Shown here: positions 46,563 to 58,449 of the stretch, one piece after another
How positions within the stretch are numbered: position 1 is the stretch's first letter
Layout of the letters: each line of letters begins with the position of its first letter
Assembly: GCA_028583415.1 (NCBI GenBank)
Contig: CM053267.1
Coordinates: forward strand, 52,652,914 to 52,716,913
DNA from: Protea cynaroides
Lineage: Eukaryota > Streptophyta > Magnoliopsida > Proteales > Proteaceae
DNA: 64,000 nucleotides
Direction of reading: 5' to 3'
The notes under the pieces: generated by a model
What the model was told of the DNA's origin: nothing
What the model saw: only the letters and a program-made list of their open reading frames with translations
The model's database searches: none
Translations under genes and position numbers: made by a program

Positions 46563-47282
46563 TTCTAGGTATCAGTATCTGATAGGGATAAATGCAATTA
46601 CGATATAACCCTATCCTAAAATAATTTAATTAGCTTATCAGGTTTTTATATACTTTTACTTGAATTCCAGCAATAAATGTGATTTTATTAAATTATCCTT
46701 ACATATTTATTTCTAATGGCATCCCTACTAGTAGTTTTAAAAAGGTGATCGACGTCTTGTCATGTTTAGATAAATATCAAACCTTTGTTATATTGATAAT
46801 TCCCCTTTTTTTTTTTGGGGTGGTAATTATCAACCTAATTGTCTCAGTTATCACCCCTTTAAATGAAAGTTGGACAACTATCCCAATAATAGGAACACTG
46901 AGCTCACACTACATGTCTAGCCAAACAATATACTCAGCCATAATTCGTAGAGACCCCTAGAAAAGAAGTAAATGCAAACTGAACTTAGCCTAGTGAGTTC
47001 TTGAGGACAACCCCAGCCCAGGTTGACCTGGATTTCCCAATGAGCTACAATCCACGTTTAGTTTCCTCCATACCCCCCATCGGATTCCCCCACTCAACTC
47101 TAGAAACTGAATCCACTACGGCCGGTCTAGTATAGATTTGGTGACGATTCGTAAAAAACAAATCCACTAAAGACTTCACCATACAAGGGGCTCTTACACT
47201 AGAGGGAGAGAGACAGAAAAGAGGTAAAGTGGTGCCTTAAAGCAGAATGTGAGATAGGAGAGTTGGACCCATTTCTTCCTAG
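46563..47282. other. block B end, no gene recognised (right contig)
   Basis: Counterpart of about 15334-16049. It has a T tract near 46807-46818 and no domain. Confidence 0.5.
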
Positions 47283-47872
47283 ATGCCTACGTTCAACTAG
47301 TAGGATACCTACCAACTGTGCTGATCAGCAGTTGTATTCGTTTTAGTTTTCTTCATCCATGATTAGGGTCTGACTTCTACACCAATGACACCAGAGTACC
47401 ATAATAACTCGATAAAGAACTTACTAAGGTATACTGGACCAGAAATTGCATCAAAATGATTGAGTAGAATGTCCTAAACATGGGTTGTTTGTCTTTATAC
47501 CTTGAGGCATGAATCCTAATAACAAACCAACATACTAAAACAATCCTCCAAATTAATGGCTTAACAAGGTATGGTGGTTCAAAGTTCAAACAGTGAAAGG
47601 AACAAAAGGATCTACGACTTCCTCCACATTAAAAGATTTTCTTCCAATATTGTTCGAAAATATACATTCTGCTACTATCTCCGCAAAAATATATAAATGG
47701 GACAGGATGATTCAAGGCACATGATTGCATGAGATTGAATTGTGAACCATCCAACTACTGTCTCTTTAATGCACATTTCTTAGTCTGACCAAAGATGGAT
47801 GGAACTTCAGTTATTTCCCAGATCTATCAAATTAGGGAAAAGTCTCTAAGCACACGGCATAACCTACGCCAG

Positions 47873-47873
<1 letters not shown>

Positions 47874-47928
<55 letters not shown>
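47874..47928. repeat. (CT)n microsatellite (right)
   Basis: Single interrupted CT run with one copy of the adjoining 50-bp flank. Confidence 0.95.
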
Positions 47929-48573
47929 GTCCTGACATTATCTCTCGTGTCCGCCCCTGTATACAATCCATAATGCCGCTCTCTATCATATCATTTCCAG
48001 CTTGCTCATACGACCCTCTCCCTTTAAATCATTTCTGAAGTGATACCTCAAATAAGTTGACACAACATACATACCAGGAATGTAGGCATCACACATCAGT
48101 TTATGAACCATAAGGCAATTAAACAGCATAAACTGTTTCCCAAAATCAATATTACAAAAAAGATAAAACTAGTACTCATAATTCTTTATCATTCAGATAC
48201 GATGAGGAATTAAACATCTTACAACATCATCCAATTTTTGTACTAAAAGATGATCACAGGTGCATTGCCTTTCAAAGAGATTGAAAGCATTAATTTAATT
48301 TATTTTTGTAATATGAAATCATTTTCTTGAAGGATCTCTCGATGATAAACTACATGAAGGATAGTAGGGAAGTGACAGTTCACACCTCCCCAAAAACTAA
48401 TGCAGCAAGAACAAAGAACATGATCTGAGCTTGAACACAAGTCTTTATGATGTGAAACATGACACACCATATGATAATACACCGAAGTAATAGCCACTAA
48501 TTTTTTAAACTACAGAGCCATGTTGCAAATCGGCAATTCAGAGCAATGGAAGAATGATTTGACTTGAAGCTCC

Positions 48574-48935
48574 CTAAGAGTACAATTGAGTTTCCCTGGC
48601 TACTTGCGTTCTCATCGCATTCTTGAAGCCCATCACATGGTTAAGAGCACTCACATAGGCAAGAGTGCTAGAAACTATGATGTCCATTCCTTCACTAGTT
48701 CCACTGGCAGGCAAGGAGGAAAAGCATGATTAGATTATGAACAAGAAAATATTCCCAATGGAATTGCTATGAATTATCATACCTGAAAGTACGGGGAACC
48801 TTGACTCCATTATTACTTGTTTGTATAGATTTGTAGATATTCTCCTCTTGTACTACAACTTTTGTGGATACTATTGCTTGCTTCAGAGCCTTTTGACAAT
48901 GAGTTTATAGAGCACTCAAGAAGCGTTACTGGTAA
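48574..48935 (-). pseudogene. 2-isopropylmalate synthase-like C-terminal exons (right)
   Basis: Exons are 48783-48935 and 48574-48703, with a 79-bp intron. It has the most canonical tail of the three (SSTLAYVSALNHVMGFKNAM, no early stop), but still carries the shared frameshift near 48877. Only the end of the regulatory domain is present. Confidence 0.83.
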
Positions 48936-50180
48936 CTGGAAACAAATGGGGAAAAAAGAAATGTTCTTCAGGGAAAGAAGTTCCACTACTTATCACCCAA
49001 AACAAAAGTGTGTTCTTTGCGGGGAGGGGATTGAAGAATCTAAGGTAAAATTATCAACCATGAACCCAAAAAATTCACCAGACTCAAAACAAATCCACTG
49101 TTGCTATGATAAACTGAGTGGAAGACAACAATAATTCCTTAAAAAAAACTTTTAACGTGTGCTGGAAACCCCAGAACTCACTTGTGGGTACTGAGACATA
49201 AAACCACTAAATAAAGTTTACATGACTTCCAAATAAAACAAACAAACAGAAACAATACCAAAAAAGAGCATTAAAGAAAGCAATCATTCACCAAAAAACA
49301 ATGGTGTCTCACCTATATACATTGTTGCTACAAAGTAGATGAGACTACTAAGATGTACCATTTGAATGTCAACCCAAAAGCAAGTGAGCACTTTGGTTAT
49401 TCATCCAAAAAAAAAAAAAAGAAGTGAGCACTTTGGGGCTAAAATGTTCATTCAGAGATTTCACTCTGCGACACCTTATATCTACATATAAATATAGAGA
49501 GATCTAAAGCTTCCAACAAAATATGGAAGGCTACAGATTTCCAACTTCCACGGGAAATCTGCAAACACCAGAACCAAGTCATATTTATTTGGGAAACTTC
49601 GATCAGATTGATTTATGTCGTTTCCTAAAGTTCCTATGTCTGGTTGCTACATGGGATAGTTGGAAGTCATCTTATCATCAACCATTCGCTGTAAAAGCTA
49701 ATTGTGCTACTCTTTTGCTGAATGTTTACCAGAGCCAGCTTACCACTGCTCTGAATTGTTTACTATTTCCAGCTTAACACTGATGTGCACCTAGGATGGA
49801 TTGCCAAAAACCCTTGCAATGGAACTCGGGGAGAATAGATATGGACGCCAACTAGCTTTGGATTGTTGGGCGGGAGAACATCAAATACAACATGACTTCA
49901 AAGGCTGGGATTAGAATGGGTGGATCAGCATGACAAACCACACTTTATTTGAGAAGTAAAAACTACATTGTGCATTTGAGTTAATATAATTAAGGAATGC
50001 AGATAGGAGCTATGATGTGGTTGCAGACATTGTGATTGGTGCTATTAATAAAAACTTAGATGATGTATGAAGAAATGGTGCCATAACTCTTTACGGATAT
50101 TAATGGATCAGTACCCCTATTTTGGATTCCTCGCATAACGCATCCATATTAGACTATCATTCATGAATGCAGCCTTTGTC

Positions 50181-50213
<33 letters not shown>

Positions 50214-52009
50214 TGTAGGGAGGGAGGGGGGGGGTCCACTATTTTTTATTTTCTCCCTTGAACCCGGATCTTAGTACATGAGGGTTCAGATAGACAAAAC
50301 ACAAGCATGATCATCATGTTTCCTTCCATAATATTGGGAATTTAGATGAACCTTACGTCGATATATGTATCCCTTCCTTGAAAATATGAACCCTTCTTCA
50401 AGGCACTACCTGACCTATTCTTGGACGTGATCCTTGTTGGAACCTTGTGCTTTAAATTAACTAATAAAGCACTTAGAGCTACAAAATTTGAGTAGTGACA
50501 TGTATAACTGCAATATACTCAGCAATGTTGAACATTCCATCAGATTTCACTTCATAGCTAGGTTAACAAACAAAAATTTGTGAACCCATTTGAATGCATA
50601 GCTGGAAATGTTCTATCACCACTCAAATCAACTGCAAAATCAATGTGCACCATTTTGTTCTTGAATGACATATTTTCAGCCCTATAGAACCTAGTATATC
50701 CTGGTGGAGATTAGGGCTACCAAAAGCAACCTTGGCATGAAACAGCAATAAATGTAGCCCCAAAACTTGTGTTCTTGGTACTTAACAGAATCACTTTGAG
50801 CAGTAACTTAAAATCTAACTTATAACTGCTGAATTTTAAACCATTAGAAAGAGCTTAGGAAAACATTCAAAACCACCTTAAATTTGCAAATATAAATTAT
50901 ACTACAATTTATAACCAACTCATTTGCAAACATTTTTGTACTAAAGTAACCTAGTTGTCTAAGTTATTTATTAAAACTGACTTCAATAGCCAAAATCACG
51001 GTGCCAGCTAAAAGCATTTATGCAAAATACTGAAACTAGATTACTTCTGTTGCTACTAGAATCTGCACATCATCTCCTGGGATGAGATAATTTGCAGATA
51101 ATACGGACAAGGTGAACAAAAGGGGTCAGGCTCTAGATCCAGTGACCGTTCCAATGACTAAATCAATTTCTACACACCAAGCACCAGATAAATTTGTACG
51201 AAGAATGGGCAATAGAAAGCCCAAAACACCGTTGAAGTGAGACCCATTTTTTCATACTTCTGATAATACTCCTCTTCTCGTCTTTCTTCCAATACAGATG
51301 ATCGATTGTTAATTATTGTAAGTACTGGTTTGGATGTGAGGATCGGTAGAATATTTTCCCCATCTCATTTAGGACTTTATGTGGTGCTTTGCACCCGGCC
51401 TCCCTCTAGTCACCTCGTTCTGGCGCGCTAGCCGTTATATATAGTCGGGCCCTTGCTTCTTTAGGTTGAGATACAGATCGTCTTTATATAACGGGAGGCT
51501 TTACTAACAAGCTAACCCCACCCCAAACAAAAGCTCTATAATGGATGTCTCAGACAAGAACTAATGAAGGTCATACAAAAAGGCTCCCCCAACTTGAGTT
51601 GCTGGGTCTTCTTTTATAATGGTGGATTTAGGATTGATTTAACTTAAGCATGGTGTGGGATGGCACCCACTTGTGTGTCGGTCTGCTTGTAGATTGGCTA
51701 TAGTTGTACCTCCAGAGGTCTCTTCTACCTGTCTTGAGAGTAAGAGTTGAGTTGACATATCGGATCCTTGCCAGGAGTATGGTCGGGACCATAGGATTTA
51801 GCTGAGAAGAGGGCGGCACCGTAAATGCGAACCCTTGGGTTGGTGCTAGTGTAAGGTTTATGCAAAGTGTCATTGCGGCGTGTCGACTTTTAGATCAGTA
51901 GGGCCCAATTGGCTTAAGGAGTGCCAAGGGCCAAGAAGTATTGGATGAAATAGGGTGCTCCTTCAAGGTAGCATTTCGAGCTGATCCTTCTAGTATCTTA
52001 TTAACAATG
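48936..52009. other. block A interior, no gene recognised (right)
   Basis: Counterpart of 28310-31379, including a T tract at 50183-50212 with a G-rich neighbour. Frames at 48862-49134 (antisense to the synthase exon), 49523-49777 and 51628-51873 are unassigned. Confidence 0.5.
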
Positions 52010-52900
52010 TGGTGGGGAAAAGATATTTGTACCTCGTCGGGAGGTTATAAAGGATGATACAGCTGTGGGAGACATAGGAGTTGCCGAGGAGATTGCTCGG
52101 GGTATGCGGCATCCTCGGGACATAGAGTACATGTCCAAGTTGGACGAGGAGTGCCTCATCACGAGTTTGTTTAGGTATACAACTACAGTATGTCTTTGAG
52201 CCATTCTGTTGTTCTTGTTACTCTTTCTCGTACTTTGTTGTGTTGTGTTTTATGTCGATGTAGAATCCTTCTCTTGTGGTGGACATTATGGATCAATTTT
52301 GGGATATGAAGATACTTTTCTTCGTAATGAAAAGGGAGCGAGATGAGGTGATGGAGCAGTAGACCCGTGACCATAATGACATCAAAAAGGCGATAAAGGT
52401 GACCGCGATCGATAAGGGCAAGGTTATGCCTATGGAGAGGGAACATGCCGACCAGAAGGGTCGAGCCGATGAGGTGTCTAAGTTGGCCAGCCTAGAAAAG
52501 AAACAGACCAAAAATGTGTCAACCATGCTTAATAGGGCAATGGATAATCTGGCCTTGGCAGAAGTAAAGGTGAGCAATGCCGAGAACGAGACAGCCAGGG
52601 TTCGAGAGAGCATTCCACTGAAGATAACTAAGGCGTTGGAGGAGTATAAGGGTTTCATAAAGCTAACAGAGCGTGTGATGAGGGAGGCCGCATCCTGTTA
52701 CTGTCGGGGAGCTGAGGCTGTCCATGACTGGATTCGTGCTAGGGATGCCGACTAGGAGTTTGCCGATTGTATGGCCTTGAGGTTGGAGAATGTCAAATAT
52801 GAAGAGGACGAAGAGGACCTCGAAGCGGTTGACCCTTCTGAGAGGGCATCCAAGACTCCTCGTTCCGATCTTCGGTTTCTTATGATCTCTTAGTTCCAGA
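52010..52900 (+). pseudogene. retroelement-type coiled-coil ORF (right)
   Basis: Exon-like piece to 52174, candidate 89-bp intron 52175-52263, and 52399-52755 with the coiled coil (SKLASLEKKQTKNVSTMLN) ending HDWIRARDAD. This copy has the longest uninterrupted second piece (118 codons), starting in KGKVMPMEREHADQKG. A stop (MEQ followed by TAG) still breaks the region upstream. Confidence 0.55.
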
Positions 52901-53100
52901 GCGGGCCAAGTTTCCTGAGAGAGCTGAGTTTCTAGTGATTAGTGTGCAACTAGCGGGACGTCATCTCCTCTGATGCCCTTTATTGCTCCTGACCTAATCC
53001 TTACTTCCCAAGTCCCCTTGACTCCGCAAGAGCAGGAAGAAAGTGGTCGTGTTACGATTGAGTAAATTTTTTGTTTAACCCTTTTTTTTTTTTTTTTTTT

Positions 53101-53690
53101 GGTAATGGCCCATTCTATAGTGGCCGAGGGCTTTTATATCTAAACAATGAATGCTTCTCTCCACCTTTTGTTTAAGTGTCATGACTCCCATATGATCTTG
53201 TACGTGTCCTTCCCCATTCAATGTGAACTTGCCTTGGTGCGTTGGGTTAGACACCGATGTCTTTCTGAGTACAAGGTCACCAATTTGGAAAGTACTTTCT
53301 TTGACACATGAGTTGCAATGTGAGGTTGTCCTCTGCTGGTACATCGCGGTTCAAATTTGTTCACTCTCTCTGACTTCTTCTAGTAGCTCCTTTGATCAGA
53401 GTTCTTCGATGTTGGTTGCCTCACGGAAATGCAGCACCTGGTGGGAGGATTCATCGACTTCCAAATGGATCACTGACTCGATACTGAATTCCAAAAGTTG
53501 TTTCTCCTGTTGCAGTTCGACTGGAAGTTTGGTACGCCCATATGACACCTAGCAATTCATCTATCCATTTGCCTTTGAGTTTGTCTAATCGCCTACACAA
53601 TCCATATAAAATGGTTCAATAGTTACCTCGGTTTGCCCATTTTTCTGGGGGTATGCAACTGAAGTTTTCCTATGCTAGATTACTTCTTCT
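53101..53690 (-). pseudogene. Ty3/gypsy integrase C-terminal remnant (right)
   Basis: Best-preserved motif of the three: TSVAYPQKNGQTEVT near 53625-53665, then STFQIGDLVLRKTSVSNP. Frame breaks remain. It abuts the kinase scrap without a spacer. Confidence 0.85.
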
Positions 53691-53849
53691 CCTTAAAGTA
53701 TACCACGTATGGATGCCCTCTGGTGTCAAATATTCAGTGGTGCTTCCAAAAACTGATGATGTGGCAATGTTGATTTCAGTATTGGACTGAATTCCAAACA
53801 TGCGAGCAGTCCCAAAATCGCTCATATGAGCTTCCCAATATTCAACTTC
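53691..53849 (-). pseudogene. receptor-like kinase activation-segment scrap (right)
   Basis: Encodes YWEAHMSDFGTARMFGIQSN and STTEYLTPEG, same boundaries as the other copies. The frame ends at a stop at 53670-53672. Confidence 0.72.
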
Positions 53850-55279
53850 TCAGGAAATGTCCATCTTGACCAATCTACCCTAGGATCATGTATAATATTT
53901 TCCAATCTGTCTTTCTTATTTCTACAGGTATTCCAGAATCAAATTTTCAATATAACCACATTGGTTATTGGCCGAATCTAGAATCCTTTAACAACCTTAA
54001 CGCATCTAGACATAAATCCAACTTCTCTCAACAAAGTTTCATTAAGCTGATCATGTTAACTTTATTGAAAATGTACCAACATTGCAATGGATTATTTCTG
54101 AAAAATTCAAACGGTTTTCATGATGGCTATTCCAAAAAAAAAATGATATGGAACAAAAAAAAGAAAAAAATATAAGAAGAATGTCATGGTTCTGCATATC
54201 AAGAATCAAAATAAGTTCTACTAGGATTTAAATCAATCGGATCATGCACTTTATCTAAAATTTCATCGGTACGGTAATTGTATAAATTTAGAGTAAAATT
54301 AACAAATGTAAACAAATTAAGGATGTAACATCGTAGCCAAAATCGATACCATCAGGACCATAAACAGATTGAAGAATTTGATACCGTCAGTCATTAACTA
54401 CAAAGCAAATCAGAAGCCTTGAATCGGAGAGTTTGGAACAATGAATCAAATAAACTCGGTTCATCACTGATTCTTAACTACATAACAGATCAAAATAAAA
54501 AAAAAGCAGAAAAGGATTGAAATATTGTAATTACAAAAAAAAATAATTCAAGATCAGCTAGAATTAAAGACGATGTAGGTAAGCTTATATATATAAAAAA
54601 AAAAAAAACAAAACAAAATGAATCTAGAAACCCTAACCTTTTTATGTTTCTTTTTCTTCGTCTATTCTTGATTTCTTTCTTCAAATCATCCAAGAATACC
54701 GCCAGATCTGATTACTTGCTGCCGGTTATCGTCGCCATCGAACTACATTTTAGAAACATCCCTTCAAGAACTTCAGAGGATCCACCTTCGGTTGTTGGAG
54801 AGGAGAAAACTAAATTTCAGATCTGGATTCAAGAACCAGATCTGAGAAATACTACGTCGGAGAAAACAATCGACATTTGAAATAACGTTGGAATCGCCAA
54901 AATAAAACATCAAAAAACCAGATCTGATGCTAGATCTGAAGTTGTTCTTTCCAAAATACCAAAAGGAATTTCAGATTTCGATATGACAAACCGAATCTGC
55001 TGTTTAGAGTTTCTACCGCTGCAATCGTCGCACCCGATCGCCGCCGTCACCGTCGCTCTAGACCGCCTTCGCTGCCGCACAAAACCACCGCCATCACTAT
55101 CGCCACCATCTTCTTCTTCTTCTTCCCTCTTTCTCTGCTCTTGACACTCTCTCTCTAACCCTCAATTCTCGCTTCGTTGTTTTAGAAAATGAACTCTACT
55201 TTTGCTTTTTTTGCTTTTTTTTTTTTATTTTTATACATATCCTAATTTATTAACCTAAAATACCCTTTGATGATGGGAT
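53850..55279. other. block A end, no gene recognised (right)
   Basis: Counterpart of 8379-9822. The plus frame at 54644-54880 is only 78 codons here. T/A tracts at 54594-54608 and 55205-55227. Confidence 0.5.
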
Positions 55280-55586
55280 TGTAAGTTGGGTGGCCCACAT
55301 ACCACTTGGCCCCACCTAAGTTGGATGATTAGCATTAGGATCCTAGGACATGTGGCACCCAGATCACCGTCCATCCTTGATGGAAGGAGACGTTTGATTT
55401 ATAAATACTAATGGGTAGGGTCTTGTGCACACTAATAGAAATTTGAGAACTCTATAATGTTCTCTGTCTAGGAATACAGTCAGTGCATAGAAATCCTTCC
55501 ACTCTCTCTTTTCTTTTGTTTATGGAGCAGGGCATATCAGAGTACATCAGAAGACAACATCAGTTGGACGGACAGTGGTTGGAACA
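55280..55586 (+). repeat. copia 5' LTR (right)
   Basis: TGTAAGTTGGG...GGAACA, 307 bp. The alternative inner end is 55529 (GGAGCA), just before GCATATCAGAGT, a degenerate match to the tRNA-Met primer site TGGTATCAGAGC. Confidence 0.82.
55400..55407 (+). promoter_or_regulatory. LTR TATA box
   Basis: TATAAATA, 120 bp into the LTR, conserved in all LTR copies in the window. It probably marks the U3/R boundary region. Confidence 0.65.
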
Positions 55587-57239
55587 GGTCAAACTGGAGG
55601 TGTTCTAGTGGTGAACGGCGTCCTCGCTGGTTTCTGGTTGGGGACTGCTGGATGTTCCAGCAAGGTCCTCAGCGCCGCTCCAAGTTTCGGTGGTCTGATA
55701 AGAGAGAAGAAGATGAAACTCATAACGATGGCAAAAATTGTAAATTTGAAGGAATTTTTGGGTATATGTAATAGAAATTAGGGTTTTAAAGTAGTATCGG
55801 TACAACCCGGTTAAAAAAAATGAACTGGATAAAACCAACCCGGTTACTGGTTGAACCGAACCAACCCAAACCCACTATGTCTATTTCCGTTTTCTCCGGT
55901 CAACCCGAGACCCGAACCAAATACCCATACAGGTTGACCCGAAGCCCCATTTTATGTCCCGGATATGGACCAGTTTAGGTGGGTCGGTAAGAACCGTTTT
56001 GATCGGTTTGTTATGGCTGACAAAGAACTATTAAACCGGGTGATTTTGTTATATATGCTTGTTGACATTTAATAATTTTGAATGCTTTTCATTGCATATC
56101 ACCATACGTTTAGTTATGAACCGAACATCACTATTTAGTGACTGCACTTTTTTATGACAGTTCGTTCTGTACGTCGCTAAAAATCAAAAGAACAGTGACT
56201 GTATTTGTTATGACAGTGTGTTCTGAACGTCGCTAAAAATCCCAGTTTCTTTTTAGTGACATTTACAGACAGAACGTCACTGTATCTATGTACATAGCAG
56301 AATGAATTAAGAACTATTTTAGCGACATTTGTAGACAGAACGCTACTGTATATAGATATACATAACAGAATGATTTATCTTACTGTTTAGTGACATTACA
56401 GAATAAACGCCACTAAATATGTGAATACAGTGAGGTTGTTTTGAGTCACTGTTTTAGTGACAGTAACAAACGCCATTAAAAGTCAGTGTTAAATAAAAGA
56501 ATAAGCCTTTAGGAACTCTTTTAAGATTATTAGGCTTATATTAACACTTATGAATGTTTGTTTAAATGATGCCATAAATGAATAAAATGCCCTTATAATA
56601 AAGTTGTGTTAAAAATCAAGAAAACCATTAGGTTTATTTTTAACACGTATAAGTGTGTTTTTCAAGATGTCATAGATGACAAATATGCCCTTATAATAAC
56701 GTTATGTGTTAAAATCAAGAAAATAATTAGTTTTATTTTTAACACATATAATTAAGTTCTTATTTAAGGATGTCATAAAAGAATGAAATACCCTTCTAGT
56801 GGTAGACGTTATAAAGTTATATCTTTTGCATTGGGACTAGATATTATCCCTACAGAAAAATATTCTTTTCTTATGTGAGAAGATGGAATAAGGTAGAATG
56901 TGAAACTGCAAGACAGTGTGAGTCTTCTTTTGCCTACAGGTGTGGAACAACCTTTTGAATTGTAGTGTAGCATTCTAGTCTTATTAATACAGATCTAGAC
57001 AGATGTAGACTATAATCTTAGCTCACAGGTAATTTTATAGTATACATCAATTTCTCACTTAAGTTCGATGTCAATCAACTTAGTGTAAAGTTTCACATAC
57101 TAAAATTGATTATAAGTTTAGCCCACAGGTAGATTATAATTAATTTTAGGTGTTACTAATTATTGACGTGGGATGATGTCAGTATAAAGTTGTATGCCAA
57201 TAAATTTAAGTTTCCTTATTTTTTGTTTCAGTTTATAAC
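55587..57239 (+). other. copia 5' leader (right)
   Basis: Noncoding. It has a GGTTGAACC/CCCGAACC-rich segment at 55795-56040, the hairpin array at 56133-56483, AT-rich words at 56560-56770, and TTTTTTGTTTCAG just before gag that could be a splice acceptor. The 55575-55781 frame has no recognised domain and varies between copies. Confidence 0.6.
56133..56483. repeat. hairpin array in the copia leader (right)
   Basis: Six units: two of about 50 bp (TTTAGTGACTG...ACGTCGCTAAAAA) and four of about 30 bp (TTTAGTGACATT...ACGYCACTRWA). Each pairs its TTTAGYGAC start with its GTYRCTAAA-like end. Confidence 0.75.
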
Positions 57240-57818
57240 CAGGACACTCTCCCAATGCTTACTGGGAAAAATTATCTAGATTGGAAAGAAAAGGTGTATA
57301 TAACTCTAGGGTGCATGGATTTGGATTTGGCACTTTGTGAGGATCAACCTGCTGCTCTTACGAAATTTAGTACGCCAACCCAAATTGCTCACCATGAAAA
57401 GTGGAAACGGTCTAATAGATTAAGCTTAATGATTGTCATGAATAATATTGATAAGAGCATCAGAGGTTCAATTCCTGAATGTAAAACTGTTCAAAAATAC
57501 GTAAAGACAATTGAAGCTTAGTTCGAAAGTGCTGACAAGGCATTAGGCTGCACCTTATTAGAGCAGTTAAGCACCATAAAGTACAATGGTAAGAAAAACA
57601 TGCGTGAGCATATCATGCACATGAGGGATTTGACTTCTAAGTTGAAAATTTTGGATATTGACATACAAGAGAATTTATTAGTGACATTTATATTTAATTA
57701 TCTCCCAAAGCAATATGATACTTTTAAGATATCTTATAATACACAAAAGGCAAAGTGGATAGTAAATGTGAACATGTGTGGACAAGAAGAGGGGAGACTT
57801 AAGGCAAACAATATGTAA
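57240..57818 (+). pseudogene. copia gag, broken (right)
   Basis: Starts near MLTGKNYLDWKEKVYITLG (57255). A TAG at 57519-57521 follows KTIEA where Q is expected. The frame resumes FESADKALGCTLLEQLSTIK, then 57600-57818 encodes HIMHMRDLTSKLKIL and NYLPKQYDTFKISYNTQKAK. The order and the Y-L-P-x-x-Y-D motif are those of plant copia gag. The stop is shared with the left copy. Confidence 0.9.
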
Positions 57819-57849
57819 AGTGCACATCTAGCCATCAGTTCTAGTAAAA

Positions 57850-58449
57850 AAGGGAAAAAAAAGTCCTTCAAGAAAAAGAATAAGGGATGTACCAATAAAG
57901 AATGATGGTACCAAAGCTCTTCCCAAGTGCTTCTTCTGCAGGAAGAAAGGACATATGAAGAAAGATTGCCCCAAGTACATAAACTGGTTGGAAAAGAAAG
58001 GTAATTCCTTATACTCTTTTGTATGTCCTGTGTCCAATTTTATTGATTCTCATTCAAATAATTGGTGGATCGATTCTGGATCAACAATCCATGTTGCTAA
58101 TACCTTGCAGGGTTTTCAGCAGACAAAACTTTCGAAGGAAAATAAGAGACACATCCATTCAGGAAATCAGATGCAATCTCAAGTGGAAGCTGTTGGAGTC
58201 TACAAATTAGTGCTGCAATCCGGATTTGTGTTGGATTTAGGAGATACCTTTTATGTTCCATCTTTTTCAAAGAACCTGATTTCTGTTTCCAAATTGACAC
58301 CTTTGGATTATGTATTTAATTTTTCTGGTACGGTTTTAAAGATTTTGAAAAACAATGTAATAATTGGTACAACTTCTTTAATAGATGGTTTATTTCTCTT
58401 AAATCTAGATCTAACATATGAAAGTAGTCTACTCTCTGTAAACAATATT
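57850..58449 (+). pseudogene. copia zinc knuckle and aspartic protease (right)
   Basis: CFFCRKKGHMKKDCPKY (57928-57978) is a CCHC zinc knuckle. WWIDSGSTIHVAN (about 58062-58100) is the protease active site. The downstream FVLDLGDTFYVPSFSKNLIS is the usual copia protease end (L-x-x-V-x-Y-V-P-x-x-x-x-N-L-x-S). The open frame 57955-58536 is then cut by the solo LTR, whose first bases supply an artificial C terminus. Confidence 0.92.

Larger units (their letters stand above)
47283..56383. repeat. segmental duplicate, second copy (block A plus 5' end of copia)
   Basis: Direct copy of 26609-35747. After 56383 the copia element continues in full here, whereas the first copy jumps to the RNase H tail. 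Confidence 0.9.

Noticed and set aside
55575..55781. Glycine-rich 68-codon ORF (VGTGQTGGVLVVNG...) after the copia 5' LTR
   Set aside because: Looked like a membrane or plastid protein start, but no family could be recalled, it begins inside the LTR, and residues drift between the three copies.
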